This document shows positions 7,930 through 19,641 of a stretch of 64,000 nucleotides of DNA, in pieces. Position 1 is the stretch's first letter. Each line of letters opens with the position of its first letter. The stretch is taken from contig CAJUGE010000018.1 of NCBI GenBank assembly GCA_910586295.1, positions 1-64,000 of the forward strand, read 5' to 3'. Source of the stretch: an uncultured Bacilli bacterium. GTDB lineage: Bacteria; Bacillota_I; Bacilli_A; RF39; UBA660. The notes under the pieces were generated by a model, which was given only the letters and a program-made list of their open reading frames with translations, had not been told where the DNA came from and did not search any database. Made by a program: the position numbers and the translations under genes.

Positions 7930-8659
7930 TGAAGAAAGAGGAGAAAAATATTATTTAACAGTTGCAAATTATGTTAATAATAGATTATATATTCAAGTAG
8001 ATAAGAATCCTAATGGAGAATTACTTGATGACTATGATTATATGGTTGAAGTAACACAAAATATTCCAGAAATAACCATAGATAAATTAAATCAAGTATA
8101 TTTATCAGATGAAATCTCTGGAGGAATTAAGTATAAACTTTTAGATGAAGGTTTTATAAGTAAAACTATAAATATAATTGAATATAATGGGAGAAAGTGC
8201 CATTTAGTAGAAGTTGATTTGGAAAAGCTTAAAGAATATGATAAAGAAGGTGTTGAAAAGTTTTTGGAATTAAATCAAGAAAAAGGATTGTTAAATCAAT
8301 ACTCTTTAGAAGAAATAAAAGAATTGCTAATAAAAAAAGAAAAATTAGTGTATGTTGATACAGGTTCAGAGGAAATAGTTGTAAGATATGAAGATTTACC
8401 TGATGTAATAGTAGATTTGAATTATAAACTAGGCTCTGTTGATTTAAAAGTATATGATTATAATAATCCATCTTCAATACCTATTTTAAATACAATAGGA
8501 TACTTTTTAGATAGATGTGATCAAGATGTTAGAAAAGATATAATTGAAAGATTAGTAGGTTTACAAACAGATGAAATTGAAATTAAAGATTATAAAGTAA
8601 TTGATGAAGATATGCTTGATGATGTTAGAAAATCTTTGGAAAATAAAATGGAAAGATAG
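7913..8659 (+). CDS. Conjugation-associated protein (DUF4313-like), unknown function
   Basis: A 248-aa acidic protein. The N-terminal part (YYLTVANYVNNRLYIQV, then DYDYMVEVTQNIP) resembles accessory proteins sometimes labelled DUF4313 in conjugative elements; this is a tentative resemblance. The middle (residues 90-150) is rich in Leu/Glu/Lys helices. No catalytic motif or membrane helix is visible. AGGAGCAGGA lies upstream of its ATG. It directly precedes the coupling-protein gene, 3 nt away, so both are probably co-translated. Confidence 0.5.
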   Translation: MKKVFDEERGEKYYLTVANYVNNRLYIQVDKNPNGELLDDYDYMVEVTQNIPEITIDKLNQVYLSDEISGGIKYKLLDEGFISKTINIIEYNGRKCHLVEVDLEKLKEYDKEGVEKFLELNQEKGLLNQYSLEEIKELLIKKEKLVYVDTGSEEIVVRYEDLPDVIVDLNYKLGSVDLKVYDYNNPSSIPILNTIGYFLDRCDQDVRKDIIERLVGLQTDEIEIKDYKVIDEDMLDDVRKSLENKMER

Positions 8660-8662
8660 TTT

Positions 8663-10642
8663 ATGCCATTACCTTATATCATGATTTTAATTATTGTATC
8701 TTTGATTTTAATTTTTCTATATTTAGTTGAACCATTTATTACTAGACAAAAAATAAAAGATAATAATGAACATGGCTCTGCTAGATGGTCAACATTAGGA
8801 GAAATCAAAAAGAATTTTAGAGAAGAAAGTATTTCACATATTAAAGAAAGTGGTTTTCCTATTTACTTTAGTAAAGATAATAAAAGAGTGTGGTTTGATA
8901 ATCAAACACCTCATTGGATTATATTGGGTTCAACAGGAAGTGGGAAAAGTGTAACATCAGTAATTCCATATTGTAGTTTTATTGCGACTGCTACAAAAAA
9001 GAAATCAGTTTTTATAACTGATCCAAAGGGCGAGATATTTCAAACTACAAGTCAAATGTTTAAAGATAATGGATATGATGTTCTAACTTTAGATTTTAGA
9101 AATCCAGAATTTTCTAATCATAATAATTTATTGCACCCTGCTTTAAGAGAGTATGAGTTGTATGATAAATATCTAAAATTGAGCAATGAAGAAAAAGATG
9201 AGAAAAAAGCAATGGAATATAAAAATAAATCCATTGTTCATTTTGCTCAAAGCAATCAACTTGTTAATGATTTATCTAATATGATTATGAATGATGAAAC
9301 TGCAAAAGAAAAGTTTTGGAATAATAGTGCTTGTGATTTACTTTATGGAATCATTTTTTTATTTTTTGAAGAATATGTTGATAATAAAATTAAAAGAGAA
9401 CAAGTTACTCTAACATCTATTAAGAAATTTCAAAATAGTTCTATGACTGATACAAATAATAAAAATTTAAAAAAGTATATTGAATCAAAAACTTATGATA
9501 TGAAAAGTAAGGATAAATTATTACCATTATTAAATACATCAGAAACAACATATCGTTCTATTACTTCAACTTTTAATGAAAGAATGTCATTGTATGATGA
9601 TGTTAATGTAGAAAATATTACATCTAATTCAGACTTTGAGTTGGATGATTTAGGAAAGAAACCAACTGTACTTTATTGTTGTATTCCAGATGAATCGAAA
9701 ATATATTATTCTCTTGTATCAATTATAGTATCTCTTATGTATAAAACATTAGTAATGCTTTGTAATGAACAAGAAAATAAGAAATTACCTTATGACTTAG
9801 TATTTTTATTAGATGAATTTGGGAACACACCACCTTTAAATGATATAATTTCCATGACAAGTGTAGGGCGAAGTAGAGGACTGTTTTATAACTATTATCT
9901 TCAATCTCTTCAACAATTAGATAATTTATATGGAAAAGAGGTTAGTCAAATTATTCAAGATAACTGTGGTCTTGCCTACTTAAAAACTAATACACAAGAA
10001 ACTGCAGAAGCTGTGAGTGTTCGCATCGGATCGCATGGAGTGATGACTACATCATTAAATTATTCTATGAGTTTTACTAATAATAATGGTAGTAAAGGTA
10101 CAAGTTTAATTGCTAGAAGATTATTAACTGCTGATGAAATAAAACAATTACATTATAAAACTATCATTTTTCCAACAATAGGACATCCTATTTTTAGAGA
10201 TACAGTTACTTATGATAAATTTAGTAGTTATCAAAAAGGTTGTATTCAAAGAGAAAAAAGACCTTTAGAAAGATTAGTTAATACCTATTTCACAGTAGAT
10301 CAATTAGTAAAAGTAAATAGTAATCAAAATGTAGTACCACAAAAAGTGGAAAGTAATCCAACTTTAGAAGAAAATAGAAAGTTATTAGAAAAAATAGCAA
10401 ATGAAGTATTAAATATCTTTGGGAAAGTAGATTTTAATATAGAATATAATATTGATAAACTACAAGCTGATGTATATTTAGCACCACCATTATCAACAAG
10501 TGATATTGCACTATTACAAAGTTTAACAGAAAAATATCATTTCACATATAATGCTATATCAAGTAAAGAAAAAATCAATCGTAAAAATAGAAATTCAAAA
10601 ATAGAAATTTTTTTAAGTATAAGTAATAGTAAATTAGTGTAA
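8663..10642 (+). CDS. VirD4/TraG-type coupling protein (T4CP)
   Basis: A 659-aa membrane ATPase that brings the relaxase-DNA complex to the secretion channel. It has one clear N-terminal membrane helix (residues 3-22), Walker A (GSTGSGKS) near residue 90 and Walker B (FLLDEFGN) near residue 382. A single-helix N-terminus is usual for the shorter TraG/TcpA-like forms. The C-terminal 80 residues carry a DNA-segregation-type domain with several acidic/hydrophobic repeats. It ends the transfer operon; an independent promoter follows. Confidence 0.92.
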   Translation: MPLPYIMILIIVSLILIFLYLVEPFITRQKIKDNNEHGSARWSTLGEIKKNFREESISHIKESGFPIYFSKDNKRVWFDNQTPHWIILGSTGSGKSVTSVIPYCSFIATATKKKSVFITDPKGEIFQTTSQMFKDNGYDVLTLDFRNPEFSNHNNLLHPALREYELYDKYLKLSNEEKDEKKAMEYKNKSIVHFAQSNQLVNDLSNMIMNDETAKEKFWNNSACDLLYGIIFLFFEEYVDNKIKREQVTLTSIKKFQNSSMTDTNNKNLKKYIESKTYDMKSKDKLLPLLNTSETTYRSITSTFNERMSLYDDVNVENITSNSDFELDDLGKKPTVLYCCIPDESKIYYSLVSIIVSLMYKTLVMLCNEQENKKLPYDLVFLLDEFGNTPPLNDIISMTSVGRSRGLFYNYYLQSLQQLDNLYGKEVSQIIQDNCGLAYLKTNTQETAEAVSVRIGSHGVMTTSLNYSMSFTNNNGSKGTSLIARRLLTADEIKQLHYKTIIFPTIGHPIFRDTVTYDKFSSYQKGCIQREKRPLERLVNTYFTVDQLVKVNSNQNVVPQKVESNPTLEENRKLLEKIANEVLNIFGKVDFNIEYNIDKLQADVYLAPPLSTSDIALLQSLTEKYHFTYNAISSKEKINRKNRNSKIEIFLSISNSKLV

Positions 10643-10646
10643 ACTG

Positions 10647-10655
10647 TGCTATAAT
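10647..10655 (+). promoter_or_regulatory. Extended -10 promoter for the lipoprotein genes
   Basis: TGCTATAAT, a consensus extended -10, lies at 10647-10655. Transcription would start near 10662, which rules out the ATG at 10661 as start and favours ATG 10679 for the following lipoprotein. No good -35 is visible, as is common for extended -10 promoters. Confidence 0.6.
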
Positions 10656-10678
10656 TATTCATGAAAGTGAGCGAAATT

Positions 10679-11119
10679 ATGAAAAAGAAATTTGTTATGA
10701 TTCTATTGTGTGGGATTTTATTAGTTAGTGTAACTGGTTGTGGAAATGAAAAACAAGAAACAAAAATAAATGAAACTGATAAACAACAAGAAACTACTAA
10801 AAAAGATAGTGAAAAGATTTTTGAAATCAAATCTGGTGCTAGATATACTTGGTCTAGTGATGAAGTTGGAATACAAATAGATTTACTTAATGATAATAAA
10901 GTAGTATCTTCTTCTCGAACTAAATCTGGAAAGTTTGATGAATACTATGGTACTTATTCAATTAATGGTAATGAGTTAACAATTAATTTAACTCAAAAAG
11001 ATAGTGATGATGGTAAAGTATCTTATAATGAAATAAAAAATTATAAAATTATTTCTGATACAGAGTTTAAAGATGAAGAAGATAATGTCTATTCATTTAA
11101 AACTTCATTAGATAAATAA
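10679..11119 (+). CDS. Secreted lipoprotein, cargo of the element
   Basis: A 146-aa lipoprotein. The signal peptide (MKKKFVMILLCGILLVSVTG) ends in a lipobox VTGC, followed by a Lys/Glu/Thr linker and a compact domain with many beta-strands (ARYTWSSDEVGIQIDLL and similar). ATG 10679 is chosen over 10661 because the promoter -10 and likely transcript start sit just before 10661 and a GTGAG ribosome site lies 8 nt before 10679. The second lipoprotein follows at 16 nt. Possible roles such as surface exclusion or envelope stress are guesses. Confidence 0.75.
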   Translation: MKKKFVMILLCGILLVSVTGCGNEKQETKINETDKQQETTKKDSEKIFEIKSGARYTWSSDEVGIQIDLLNDNKVVSSSRTKSGKFDEYYGTYSINGNELTINLTQKDSDDGKVSYNEIKNYKIISDTEFKDEEDNVYSFKTSLDK

Positions 11120-11135
11120 GAAAGGAAGTTTTACA

Positions 11136-11576
11136 ATGAATAAAATAATCAAATTACTTGTAGTAATGTCTATTTTTATAACTATTACTACTGGTTGTGG
11201 AAATTCTGATAATTCAAAAAAATATTCTGATTCAATCAATGAAATAAGAAATTCTAAATTTGAAATTTTAGGGGAAGATTATAATGTTGGTAATTATATA
11301 GATTTTGCTTTAACTAACGCAAAATGGAGTGAAGATGACAATTATGTTGGAGATCGTGGTAATGGTTCTATTAAAGTAATTGGTAAAGATAAAAATACAG
11401 GAAAAGATGTTGAAATAGTTTGGATTAAGAATGTTGAAAATGGCTCAAAAAGAGAATCAAAGATAGATTATATAATTTTAAATGGAACTAAAGAAGATGA
11501 CGATGCTATGGCTTTTTCTAATTATATACAATACCTTGAAAATTATAAAAATGATTTAGAAAGTCAAAACAATTAA
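11136..11576 (+). CDS. Secreted lipoprotein, cargo of the element
   Basis: A 146-aa lipoprotein with signal peptide and lipobox TTGC (about residue 21), then a small domain (KFEILGEDYNVGNYIDFALT onwards) that contains 'KDVEIVWIKNVENGSK'. AAAGGAAG precedes the ATG. It is not a close copy of the lipoprotein before it, but the two share the same design and operon. Function unknown. Confidence 0.75.
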   Translation: MNKIIKLLVVMSIFITITTGCGNSDNSKKYSDSINEIRNSKFEILGEDYNVGNYIDFALTNAKWSEDDNYVGDRGNGSIKVIGKDKNTGKDVEIVWIKNVENGSKRESKIDYIILNGTKEDDDAMAFSNYIQYLENYKNDLESQNN

Positions 11577-11593
11577 TATTTGGAGAATAAAAT

Positions 11594-12700
11594 ATGAAAA
11601 AGATATTAAATGTAATTTACTTTTTATTTGGAATATTAGGTGGCTTTTTAGTATCACAACTTGTATATACAGTATCAACAACAATGATTAGCACAGTTAA
11701 AAATGGAGATTATGCTTATACTGGAAATGTTTTAGTTAATATATTAATCGGTATTTTATTTTATATGTATGTTTTAAAAGTAATAAAATCGATTATAAAT
11801 TCAGAAAAAGGTAATATTATTCAATCAAAATCAGAAAAAATAAATTTATCATTATTTATAGTTTCTTTACTTGGTTGTAGTTATTTTATTTTAAATAAAT
11901 CTACAACAGGAGATACACCACTATTTGCTACAATAATTATTGGTTTATTTAGTATTCCTTTAGTTATCAAATTATATACTTATGATAAATTTTATAAAGA
12001 GTTTTATTTAGCCCCTATTAAATTGAATAATAAAAAATTAGATGAAGTTATTGTTAAAGAAAATAAAAAGAGGTTTTTATTTAATTTACTTGGTATTATT
12101 ACAGGAATTATTTTTACAATAAGTGTTGTAATAATTCATAAAATTGTTTTTTCAATTACAATAATTAGTGATAAAGAAGTAAATAATGTATTACGAATTA
12201 TAATTATTCTTCTTGTATCTTCAATCTTATTAATTATAATTGATAAAGTTGTTATGATGTTGTCAAAGAAAAAATATAATAAAAATTTTAAATATTATTA
12301 TACGATTAAAGATTATTTTGTAGATAGTTTTCATATTGTATTTACAATCTTATCTTATGTTTTGTTTGTTTATGTTTTAGATATTAACCTTTATTTAGCT
12401 TTGATTTATATGCTCATTATTAAAGTTTTAGTAAATAAATTCATACCACCATCAATAGATCCAGATATTGATTTGTCAAAAATTAATTTTTCATACAGTC
12501 ATCTTTCTAATAGTAATTGGAATAAAAATAGTAATGATATTAAGTTTGGTTATTTAAGTAATGGAACTTCTTATTTTTCAATGGACTTGGGCTCTGGAAT
12601 TACATCTACAACTCTTACAGATAAAGATGGGAATAAAACTGATGTTACATCATTTGAAATTACTGATAATTTAGAATATAAATCAATAAGAAAAAGATAA
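11594..12700 (+). CDS. Polytopic membrane protein, cargo of the element
   Basis: A 368-aa protein with about eight predicted membrane helices (for example near residues 7-25, 48-68, 88-105, 115-130, 162-185, 202-225, 243-265, 268-285) and a C-terminal soluble tail of about 70 residues (NWNKNSNDIKFGYLSNGTSY). I do not recognise the family. It lies 17 nt behind two lipoproteins and is probably co-expressed with them as a three-gene cargo unit at the envelope. Confidence 0.65.
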   Translation: MKKILNVIYFLFGILGGFLVSQLVYTVSTTMISTVKNGDYAYTGNVLVNILIGILFYMYVLKVIKSIINSEKGNIIQSKSEKINLSLFIVSLLGCSYFILNKSTTGDTPLFATIIIGLFSIPLVIKLYTYDKFYKEFYLAPIKLNNKKLDEVIVKENKKRFLFNLLGIITGIIFTISVVIIHKIVFSITIISDKEVNNVLRIIIILLVSSILLIIIDKVVMMLSKKKYNKNFKYYYTIKDYFVDSFHIVFTILSYVLFVYVLDINLYLALIYMLIIKVLVNKFIPPSIDPDIDLSKINFSYSHLSNSNWNKNSNDIKFGYLSNGTSYFSMDLGSGITSTTLTDKDGNKTDVTSFEITDNLEYKSIRKR

Positions 12701-12787
12701 TATATTTAATTGACTATTGTTTTTAGTAATAATTTCTTTTATTTAATTAAATACAGGTCAATTTATTTGTGAGATAATTAAAAATTT

Positions 12788-12813
12788 AAACTGTCAATTA
12801 TGGCAGTTTTTTT
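12788..12813 (+). terminator. Terminator before the methylase-helicase gene
   Basis: A hairpin AACTGTC/GGCAGTT (one G-U pair, 6-nt loop) at about 12789-12808 is followed by seven T. It closes the three-gene cargo unit. A strong AAGGAGGG ribosome site for the next gene follows within 25 nt, so it might also attenuate readthrough. Confidence 0.65.
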
Positions 12814-12840
12814 ATGCAATAAAATAAAGGAGGGAAGAAA

Positions 12841-15800
12841 ATGCAAAATGAATTTAAAAAGGATTTTTTTGATACAAGAGATGAGATATTATCTAATATA
12901 AAAGAAAATCCATATAATTGGAATAAGTTTATTACCTATTGGGCAAAAATATTAGATAAATATAGTGTTGATAATGTTTTTAATTTGTATTCATATAATC
13001 CTACTGGTCGAATTTATTATACATTTGATGAGTGGAATAATAAAAATATTGATAGAAGAATCAAACCTAAAAGTAAAGGTATTCCTATTTTAGTAAACGA
13101 TCATAAAACTTATGTTTTTGAGATAAAACAAACTTATGGTAGAGATTATAAAGAGTGGAGTTATAGGCATTATATAGACAAAGAAATATTATTATATTAT
13201 CAAACTAAAAATGATATTACAAATGATGTTAATATTTCATTAAATGAAAATTTTTATAATACATTTAAAGAGATTTCTAAAAATAACATTTTAAATAACT
13301 ATAATAATTTAAAGGAAGAAGAGGTAGAGTTCATTTCAAAAATGATGACCTCTCTTTTTCTTTCTAAAATAAATTTCAATATTTATACATTACCAAGTAG
13401 TTTTGAATTATATAATAATTTATCAGATGATGAAATTCTTAAATGTATGCAAATATCTAATAAGGAAACTGCTAAAATTTATAAAGATTTTTCACTTAAT
13501 GCTGATAAAATAACAAAAGTACAAGACGTATTTAAAAAGTCAGTTATTGAACAACATAAATCTAATGATTATATTACGAATGTCGATTTAGAACATATGT
13601 TTACTAAATATGAAAATGATACAGGATATAGTTCTGAATTATTAAATAACATTTATCAAAATGAGTTTGATAGGTATTCATATATCAATAAAAATCATTT
13701 AAAACATAAAACTGATATTGAAGTGTCAGAAAATACTGAAGATATAAAAGAACCATATTCATTAAGTGATATTACATTAGAAAAAGGTAAGTATTATGTT
13801 GATGAGAAAGAAATATCTCAAGAAGAGTTTGATGAAGCATTTGCTATTGCTGAAGATGAACATTTTGATTTTATAAATGGACTTAATGTTGATTCAGAAG
13901 AATATGATGAAGAATATATTGAAGATGATAATGAAAATAATTTAAAACAAGAAATAACTTTATTTGGGAATGACCAGTTATCCTTATTTGAACCAAGAGA
14001 GGATCAACTTGCTAGTAAGATATGTGATATTTTTAATTCATTTGATACTAAATATCAAAATACCTTTTCAGTGTCGAATGTTGAACTGCAAAGATGGGAA
14101 CATATTAAGAGTAAAAAAAGAAATTTAAGTATATGCTTAAAAAGTCCACTTGCTGATAATATGGATGAAAATAGTTTTTCATTTTTTAATACTGATAAAA
14201 CTGATGAGATTAAATTAAATGATGGAATTATAAATAATTATTTCTTATCGCAACTTATGAAAGATAAAGATTTTTCAATATCTTTTTCTCCATCACTAAT
14301 TCATATTTTTTGGCATAATTTTGATGATAAGCAATTTGATTTGAATATATCAAGTTTTAAACAAGTAGATAATATTAGCAAAGACTTTGATGGAAGTGAA
14401 TTTGAAAAATGGTTGCCTAAAAGCATGAAATTTAAAACCTATTCCAAAGTAAATAATGATTTATATTGGGTTACAGAGCAATTTTTTTCTATGGAAGATT
14501 TAAGAATATTTCAAGAGGAACTGTCTAAAACAAAATATAATAAAGCATATATAACTGCTCGTGATTTAAGTTTATCTTTTGATTTTGATGAAGACATGGC
14601 AGATGGTATACTAATTGAAGTTACAAAAGATAATATTATTCTTAATGATTATTTTAATAAGAAAAAGATGTATCAAGAAGCAGAAAAAAGAGCTGAGGAA
14701 TTAGAAGAACAAGAGTTAGAAAAAAATGATGAGGAAATATCTTACAGAACAGTGGAGCATACTATTATTCCAACTGAAAATGGAGTAGTATTATCTGAAC
14801 CAGATATAAAATATTATAATAAAGATGGAGATGAAGTAGAATCACCGAAAGAAGAACAATATCCTAAAATCAATTATCATATAAAAGATGATAAAATAGA
14901 TAATAGTTTTGGTGCTAAATCAAGATTTGAAGATAATATAAGGGCAATAGATTTACTTAAGAAATTAGAATTAGAAGATAGAAATGCTACAAGTGAAGAA
15001 CAAAATATTTTGTCGAAATATGTAGGTTGGGGTGGAATTGCTGATGCTTTTGATGAAAGAAAAGATAATTGGTCTAGTGAAAGAACAAGATTAAAAAATC
15101 TTTTGAGTGAAGATGAGTATAATCAAGCAAGAAAGTCCACTTTAACATCTTTTTATACACCCAATATTGCGATTGATAGCATTTATAAAGCAATACAACA
15201 GTTTGGATTTAATAAAGGAAATATTCTTGAACCAAGTTGTGGAACTGGAAACTTTTTTGGAAGAATACCAAAAGAATTGGAAAATTCTAAATTATATGGA
15301 ATTGAACTAGATAGCATAAGTGGTCGAATTGCTAAAAAGTTATATCCAGATGCTAAGATAGAAATAAAAGGGTATGAAGAATCTAATGTTCCAGATAATT
15401 TGTTTGACATTAGCCTTGGTAATGTTCCTTTTGGTAATTTTAAAGTGCCAGATAAAAGATATAAAGAAAATTTTGTGATTCATGATTACTTCTTTCAAAA
15501 AACTTTGGATAAAGTAAGAAGTGGTGGTATAATAGCTTATATAACAACAGATGGTACACTTGATAAAAAAGATACAAAGGTTAGAGAATATATTGCGAAA
15601 CGAGCAGAACTGGTTGGAGCAATAAGATTACCTAATGATACATTTACTGGAAATGCAAATACAAAAGTAACAACTGATATCATATTTCTAAAAAAGCGAG
15701 ATGAACTTAAATTAGATTTAAGTGATGAGGACTGGCTATACACAAGTGAGTATAAAGATGGTATTATTATCAATAATTATTTTATTAACCATCCTAATAT

Positions 15801-18800
15801 GATGCTTGGTAAAATGGAACAAAAAACTTCTCCTTATGGAATGGAGAATACACTTAATCCTAGTGAAACAAGTCTTGAAGAGTTAATGACACAAGCAATT
15901 AAGGAATTACCTTCTAACATATATGAAAATGCTCCTTATGAAATTAGTGAGCAAAATAGTGAATATGAAATATTAGAAGCAAGTGATGATATTAAAAATA
16001 ATGCTTTTGTTGTAATTGAACAAGATAATAAGAAAATTATATATCAAAGACAAGATTCTAATTTAATACCTTATCAAATTCAAGATGGTATGATAGCAAG
16101 AAGAATTATTGGTATGTGTAGTGTTAAAAAAGCATTACGATATGTTTTTGATATTCAACTTAAAGATGGAACTGATGAAGAATTAGAAAATGCTCAATCT
16201 ATTTTAAGTGATGTTTATGATAATTTTATTAAAAAGTTTGGTTACTTAAACGATAGTGCTAATGCTAGAGTTTTTGATAGTGATCCAGATTATTATTTGC
16301 TTTCTTCTATTGAAAATAAAATTACTCAAGATGAGGAAAATGATAAACCTATCTATGAAAAGGGAGATGTCTTTACAAAAAGAACTATAAGAAAGAGTAA
16401 AGAAATTAGTAGTGCAGAAAATGCAGAAGAGGCACTTATGTATTCTCTTAATAATCGTGGATGTGTAGATTTTGAATACATGAAAACTTTGTATTCAAAA
16501 GAAAAAGATGAAATGATAGAAGAGTTAGACACTTTAATCTTTCAAGACCCAGAAAAAATATATGATTTTAATGATGGATGGGTACTTGCGAGTGAATATT
16601 TGAGTGGAAATGTTAAACATAAATTAAATTATGTTAAATCTATAAATGAAGATAATAAGTACGATAGAAATATCGAAGCATTAGAAAGTGTCCAACCTAA
16701 ACCATTAGAATATGATGAGATAAGTGTTAAATTAGGTTCAACATGGATTCCAGAAGATGTTTATCACACTTTTTGCAGGGAACTTTTAGATATACCTAGG
16801 TATGATGCTAGTAGTTTAAAAATAAAATATGCAAAAGAGGTTAATACATGGTTATTTCAAGCAAGTGGTCTTTATGGATATGGAATTAAAAATACGAATA
16901 CTTGGGGAACTGAACGAGCAGATGCCTTGGCAATAATTAAAAATACTTTAAATCTTCAAAGTGTTACTGTTTATGATAAATTAGATGATGATCGAAGAGT
17001 GGTTAATCCAGTTGAAACTGCGAATGCTAGAGAAAAGCAAGAACTTATAAAACAAGAGTTTAAAGAGTGGATATGGAAAGATGAAGAACGAAGAGAAAGG
17101 CTTGTAAAAATCTATAATGAAAACTTTAATTGTTTAAAAGAAAGAGAATATGATGGTAGTCATTTAACTTTTGATGGTATGAATCCTAATATAAACCTTC
17201 GAGAGCATCAGAAAAATGCAGTTGCTAGAGTTTTATATGGTGGAAACGCATTGTTAGCCCATGCAGTAGGAGCAGGAAAAACTTATGAATGTATTGCTAG
17301 TGCTATGGAATTAAAGAGATTAGGAATAGTTAGTAAACCCATGTTTGTTGTTCCTAACCATTTACTAGGACAATGGGCAAATGAGATTTTAAAATTATAT
17401 CCAACTGCTAATATTTTAGTAGCGAATCAAAAAGATTTTGAAAAAACTAGAAGAAAAAAATTGATGGCACGAATTGCAACTGGAGAATGGGATGCAGTTT
17501 TAATTGCTCATTCTAGTTTTGGTTTAATTCCTATTAGTAAGGAATATGAAAAAAAACATATAGAAAATCAAATAGAAGAGGTTACTGAAGCTATTGAAAG
17601 AATAAAAGCAGAATCTAATGAAAGTTTAAGTGTGAAAAAGTTAGAACAAATAAGAACTGGTATGTATGCTAGACTGAAAACTTTATTAGATAGTAAAAAA
17701 GATGATGTTGTAACATTCGAAGAGTTAGGAGTAGATCAGTTAATAGTTGATGAAGCCCATATGTTTAAAAATCTTCCTATGTTTTCAAAAATAAGAAATG
17801 TTGCAGGTATCAATAATAGTGAATCTAAAAAGGCGACAGACTTATTTATGAAGATAAGTTATATATTAGAGAATAATGGTGGCAAAGGAGCAGTATTTGC
17901 AACAGGTACACCAATTTCAAACTCTATGGGAGAATTATATGTAATGCAAAAATACTTGCAACTTGATAGATTAAGAGAAATGGGACTTGAACATTTTGAT
18001 GAATGGGCATCTACTTTTGGAGAAGTTGTTAATAGTTTTGAAATTGCTCCAGATGGTAGTGGTTTTAGAACAAAAGCAAGATTTGCTCAATTCTTTAATA
18101 TTCCAGAATTGATGTCATTATTTAAAGAAATAGCAGATATTCAAACATCTCAAATGTTAAATCTTCCAGTACCTAAATTAAAAAGTGGTAAAGCTATAAC
18201 ATTGGTTGCTCCTAAAAGTGATGAGTTAGGAGAATATGTTAATAAATTAGCAGAACGAAGTGAGATAATTAGGAATGGTTGCGATCCAAGAGAAGATAAT
18301 ATGCTTTTGGTTACAAATGATGGAAGAAAAGCAGCACTTGATTTACGAATGATTGACCCTAATATGCCAGATTTACCTAATTCAAAAATAAATATGGCAG
18401 TAGAAAATATATATCGAATATGGTTAGAAAATAAAGAGGACAAGTTAACACAACTTGTCTTTTGTGATTTATCTACTCCCAAAAATGATGGTACTTTTAA
18501 TGTTTATGATGATATTAAGAATAAATTAGTAGCAAAAGGAATTCCAGAAGAAGAGATAGAATTTATCCATAATGCAAAAACGAATCCTCAAAAATTAAAA
18601 TTATTTGAAGATATGAGAAATGGTAATAAAAGAATTTTGCTAGGTTCAACAAGTAAAATGGGAGCAGGTATGAATGTGCAAGATAAGTTAATTGCACTGC
18701 ATCATTTGGACTGTCCATGGCGACCTTCAGATATTGAACAAAGGGAAGGTAGAATATTAAGACAGGGAAATCAAAATGAAGAGGTAGAAATTTATAGATA

Positions 18801-19641
18801 TGTAACAGAGGGAAGTTTTGATGCTTATTCTTATCAGTTAATCCAAACAAAATCTACTTTTATCAATCAAATAATGGCAAATAGTAATGGTAGTGGAAGA
18901 ACTGCTGAAGATTTAGACAGAGATACACTTACTTATGCAGAAGTTAAAGCACTTGCTAGTGGCAATGAACTTATTTTAGATAAGTTTAAAGTAGAGAATG
19001 AATTGAAACAGTTATATCTCTCTAAAACAAGATATGATAAATCTCATATGGAATTAGAAGCAAAATATAATCGAGAATTACCTAGACAATTAAAGTATCA
19101 ACAACAATACATGGAAAGTCTTGAAAATGATATTCCAAAAGTGCAAGATTTATCTGGAGATAATTTTAGAATAACTATAAGGGATCAATATTTTACTTCC
19201 AGAAAAGATGCTAGTACAAAATTTTATCAAACTTTATCCATATTAAAAACTGGAGAAGAAACTAAAATAGGAGAAATTAGTGGGTTTGATATTGTAGGAA
19301 CTAGAGAAGAATTAAGATATACCCCAGTAGTATTTATAAAAGGTGTAGGTAAATATAAAGTAGAAATCAATAATACTGATGAAATAGGAAATATTCTAAA
19401 ATTAGAAAATATGCTTAAAAGTTTACAAAATAAATTGGAGACTGTAAAAGAACAAATTGCATATACAAATAAGCAAATGAAAGATGCAAAGGAAGAATTA
19501 GACAAACCTTTTACCTCTTTAGATAGAATTAAGGAACTTCAAAAAGAAAAAGCAAGAATTGACAGTGAATTAGATTTAGATAAACAAGAGGTAACTTTAG
19601 ATGTTGAAGAAAATCAAGAACGAGAGGAGGAAAGAGAATAA
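12841..19641 (+). CDS. Giant N6-adenine methylase/SNF2-type helicase (DarB-like)
   Basis: A 2266-aa protein, the largest in the window. After about 650 N-terminal residues without clear motifs come a methyltransferase part ([13 protein letters not shown] near residue 796; a GNVPFG motif near 860 in the place of the usual NPPF/Y) and a helicase part: Walker A HAVGAGKT near 1473, VDEAH near 1636, [12 protein letters not shown] near 1686, and the [10 protein letters not shown] motif VI near 1966. A coiled-coil C-terminus ends the protein. Such fusions occur in phage P1 DarB and in many conjugative elements, where an antirestriction role is proposed. GNVPFG instead of NPPF may alter or weaken methylation. 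Confidence 0.85.
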   Translation: MQNEFKKDFFDTRDEILSNIKENPYNWNKFITYWAKILDKYSVDNVFNLYSYNPTGRIYYTFDEWNNKNIDRRIKPKSKGIPILVNDHKTYVFEIKQTYGRDYKEWSYRHYIDKEILLYYQTKNDITNDVNISLNENFYNTFKEISKNNILNNYNNLKEEEVEFISKMMTSLFLSKINFNIYTLPSSFELYNNLSDDEILKCMQISNKETAKIYKDFSLNADKITKVQDVFKKSVIEQHKSNDYITNVDLEHMFTKYENDTGYSSELLNNIYQNEFDRYSYINKNHLKHKTDIEVSENTEDIKEPYSLSDITLEKGKYYVDEKEISQEEFDEAFAIAEDEHFDFINGLNVDSEEYDEEYIEDDNENNLKQEITLFGNDQLSLFEPREDQLASKICDIFNSFDTKYQNTFSVSNVELQRWEHIKSKKRNLSICLKSPLADNMDENSFSFFNTDKTDEIKLNDGIINNYFLSQLMKDKDFSISFSPSLIHIFWHNFDDKQFDLNISSFKQVDNISKDFDGSEFEKWLPKSMKFKTYSKVNNDLYWVTEQFFSMEDLRIFQEELSKTKYNKAYITARDLSLSFDFDEDMADGILIEVTKDNIILNDYFNKKKMYQEAEKRAEELEEQELEKNDEEISYRTVEHTIIPTENGVVLSEPDIKYYNKDGDEVESPKEEQYPKINYHIKDDKIDNSFGAKSRFEDNIRAIDLLKKLELEDRNATSEEQNILSKYVGWGGIADAFDERKDNWSSERTRLKNLLSEDEYNQARKSTLTSFYTPNIAIDSIYKAIQQFGFNKGNILEPSCGTGNFFGRIPKELENSKLYGIELDSISGRIAKKLYPDAKIEIKGYEESNVPDNLFDISLGNVPFGNFKVPDKRYKENFVIHDYFFQKTLDKVRSGGIIAYITTDGTLDKKDTKVREYIAKRAELVGAIRLPNDTFTGNANTKVTTDIIFLKKRDELKLDLSDEDWLYTSEYKDGIIINNYFINHPNMMLGKMEQKTSPYGMENTLNPSETSLEELMTQAIKELPSNIYENAPYEISEQNSEYEILEASDDIKNNAFVVIEQDNKKIIYQRQDSNLIPYQIQDGMIARRIIGMCSVKKALRYVFDIQLKDGTDEELENAQSILSDVYDNFIKKFGYLNDSANARVFDSDPDYYLLSSIENKITQDEENDKPIYEKGDVFTKRTIRKSKEISSAENAEEALMYSLNNRGCVDFEYMKTLYSKEKDEMIEELDTLIFQDPEKIYDFNDGWVLASEYLSGNVKHKLNYVKSINEDNKYDRNIEALESVQPKPLEYDEISVKLGSTWIPEDVYHTFCRELLDIPRYDASSLKIKYAKEVNTWLFQASGLYGYGIKNTNTWGTERADALAIIKNTLNLQSVTVYDKLDDDRRVVNPVETANAREKQELIKQEFKEWIWKDEERRERLVKIYNENFNCLKEREYDGSHLTFDGMNPNINLREHQKNAVARVLYGGNALLAHAVGAGKTYECIASAMELKRLGIVSKPMFVVPNHLLGQWANEILKLYPTANILVANQKDFEKTRRKKLMARIATGEWDAVLIAHSSFGLIPISKEYEKKHIENQIEEVTEAIERIKAESNESLSVKKLEQIRTGMYARLKTLLDSKKDDVVTFEELGVDQLIVDEAHMFKNLPMFSKIRNVAGINNSESKKATDLFMKISYILENNGGKGAVFATGTPISNSMGELYVMQKYLQLDRLREMGLEHFDEWASTFGEVVNSFEIAPDGSGFRTKARFAQFFNIPELMSLFKEIADIQTSQMLNLPVPKLKSGKAITLVAPKSDELGEYVNKLAERSEIIRNGCDPREDNMLLVTNDGRKAALDLRMIDPNMPDLPNSKINMAVENIYRIWLENKEDKLTQLVFCDLSTPKNDGTFNVYDDIKNKLVAKGIPEEEIEFIHNAKTNPQKLKLFEDMRNGNKRILLGSTSKMGAGMNVQDKLIALHHLDCPWRPSDIEQREGRILRQGNQNEEVEIYRYVTEGSFDAYSYQLIQTKSTFINQIMANSNGSGRTAEDLDRDTLTYAEVKALASGNELILDKFKVENELKQLYLSKTRYDKSHMELEAKYNRELPRQLKYQQQYMESLENDIPKVQDLSGDNFRITIRDQYFTSRKDASTKFYQTLSILKTGEETKIGEISGFDIVGTREELRYTPVVFIKGVGKYKVEINNTDEIGNILKLENMLKSLQNKLETVKEQIAYTNKQMKDAKEELDKPFTSLDRIKELQKEKARIDSELDLDKQEVTLDVEENQEREEERE

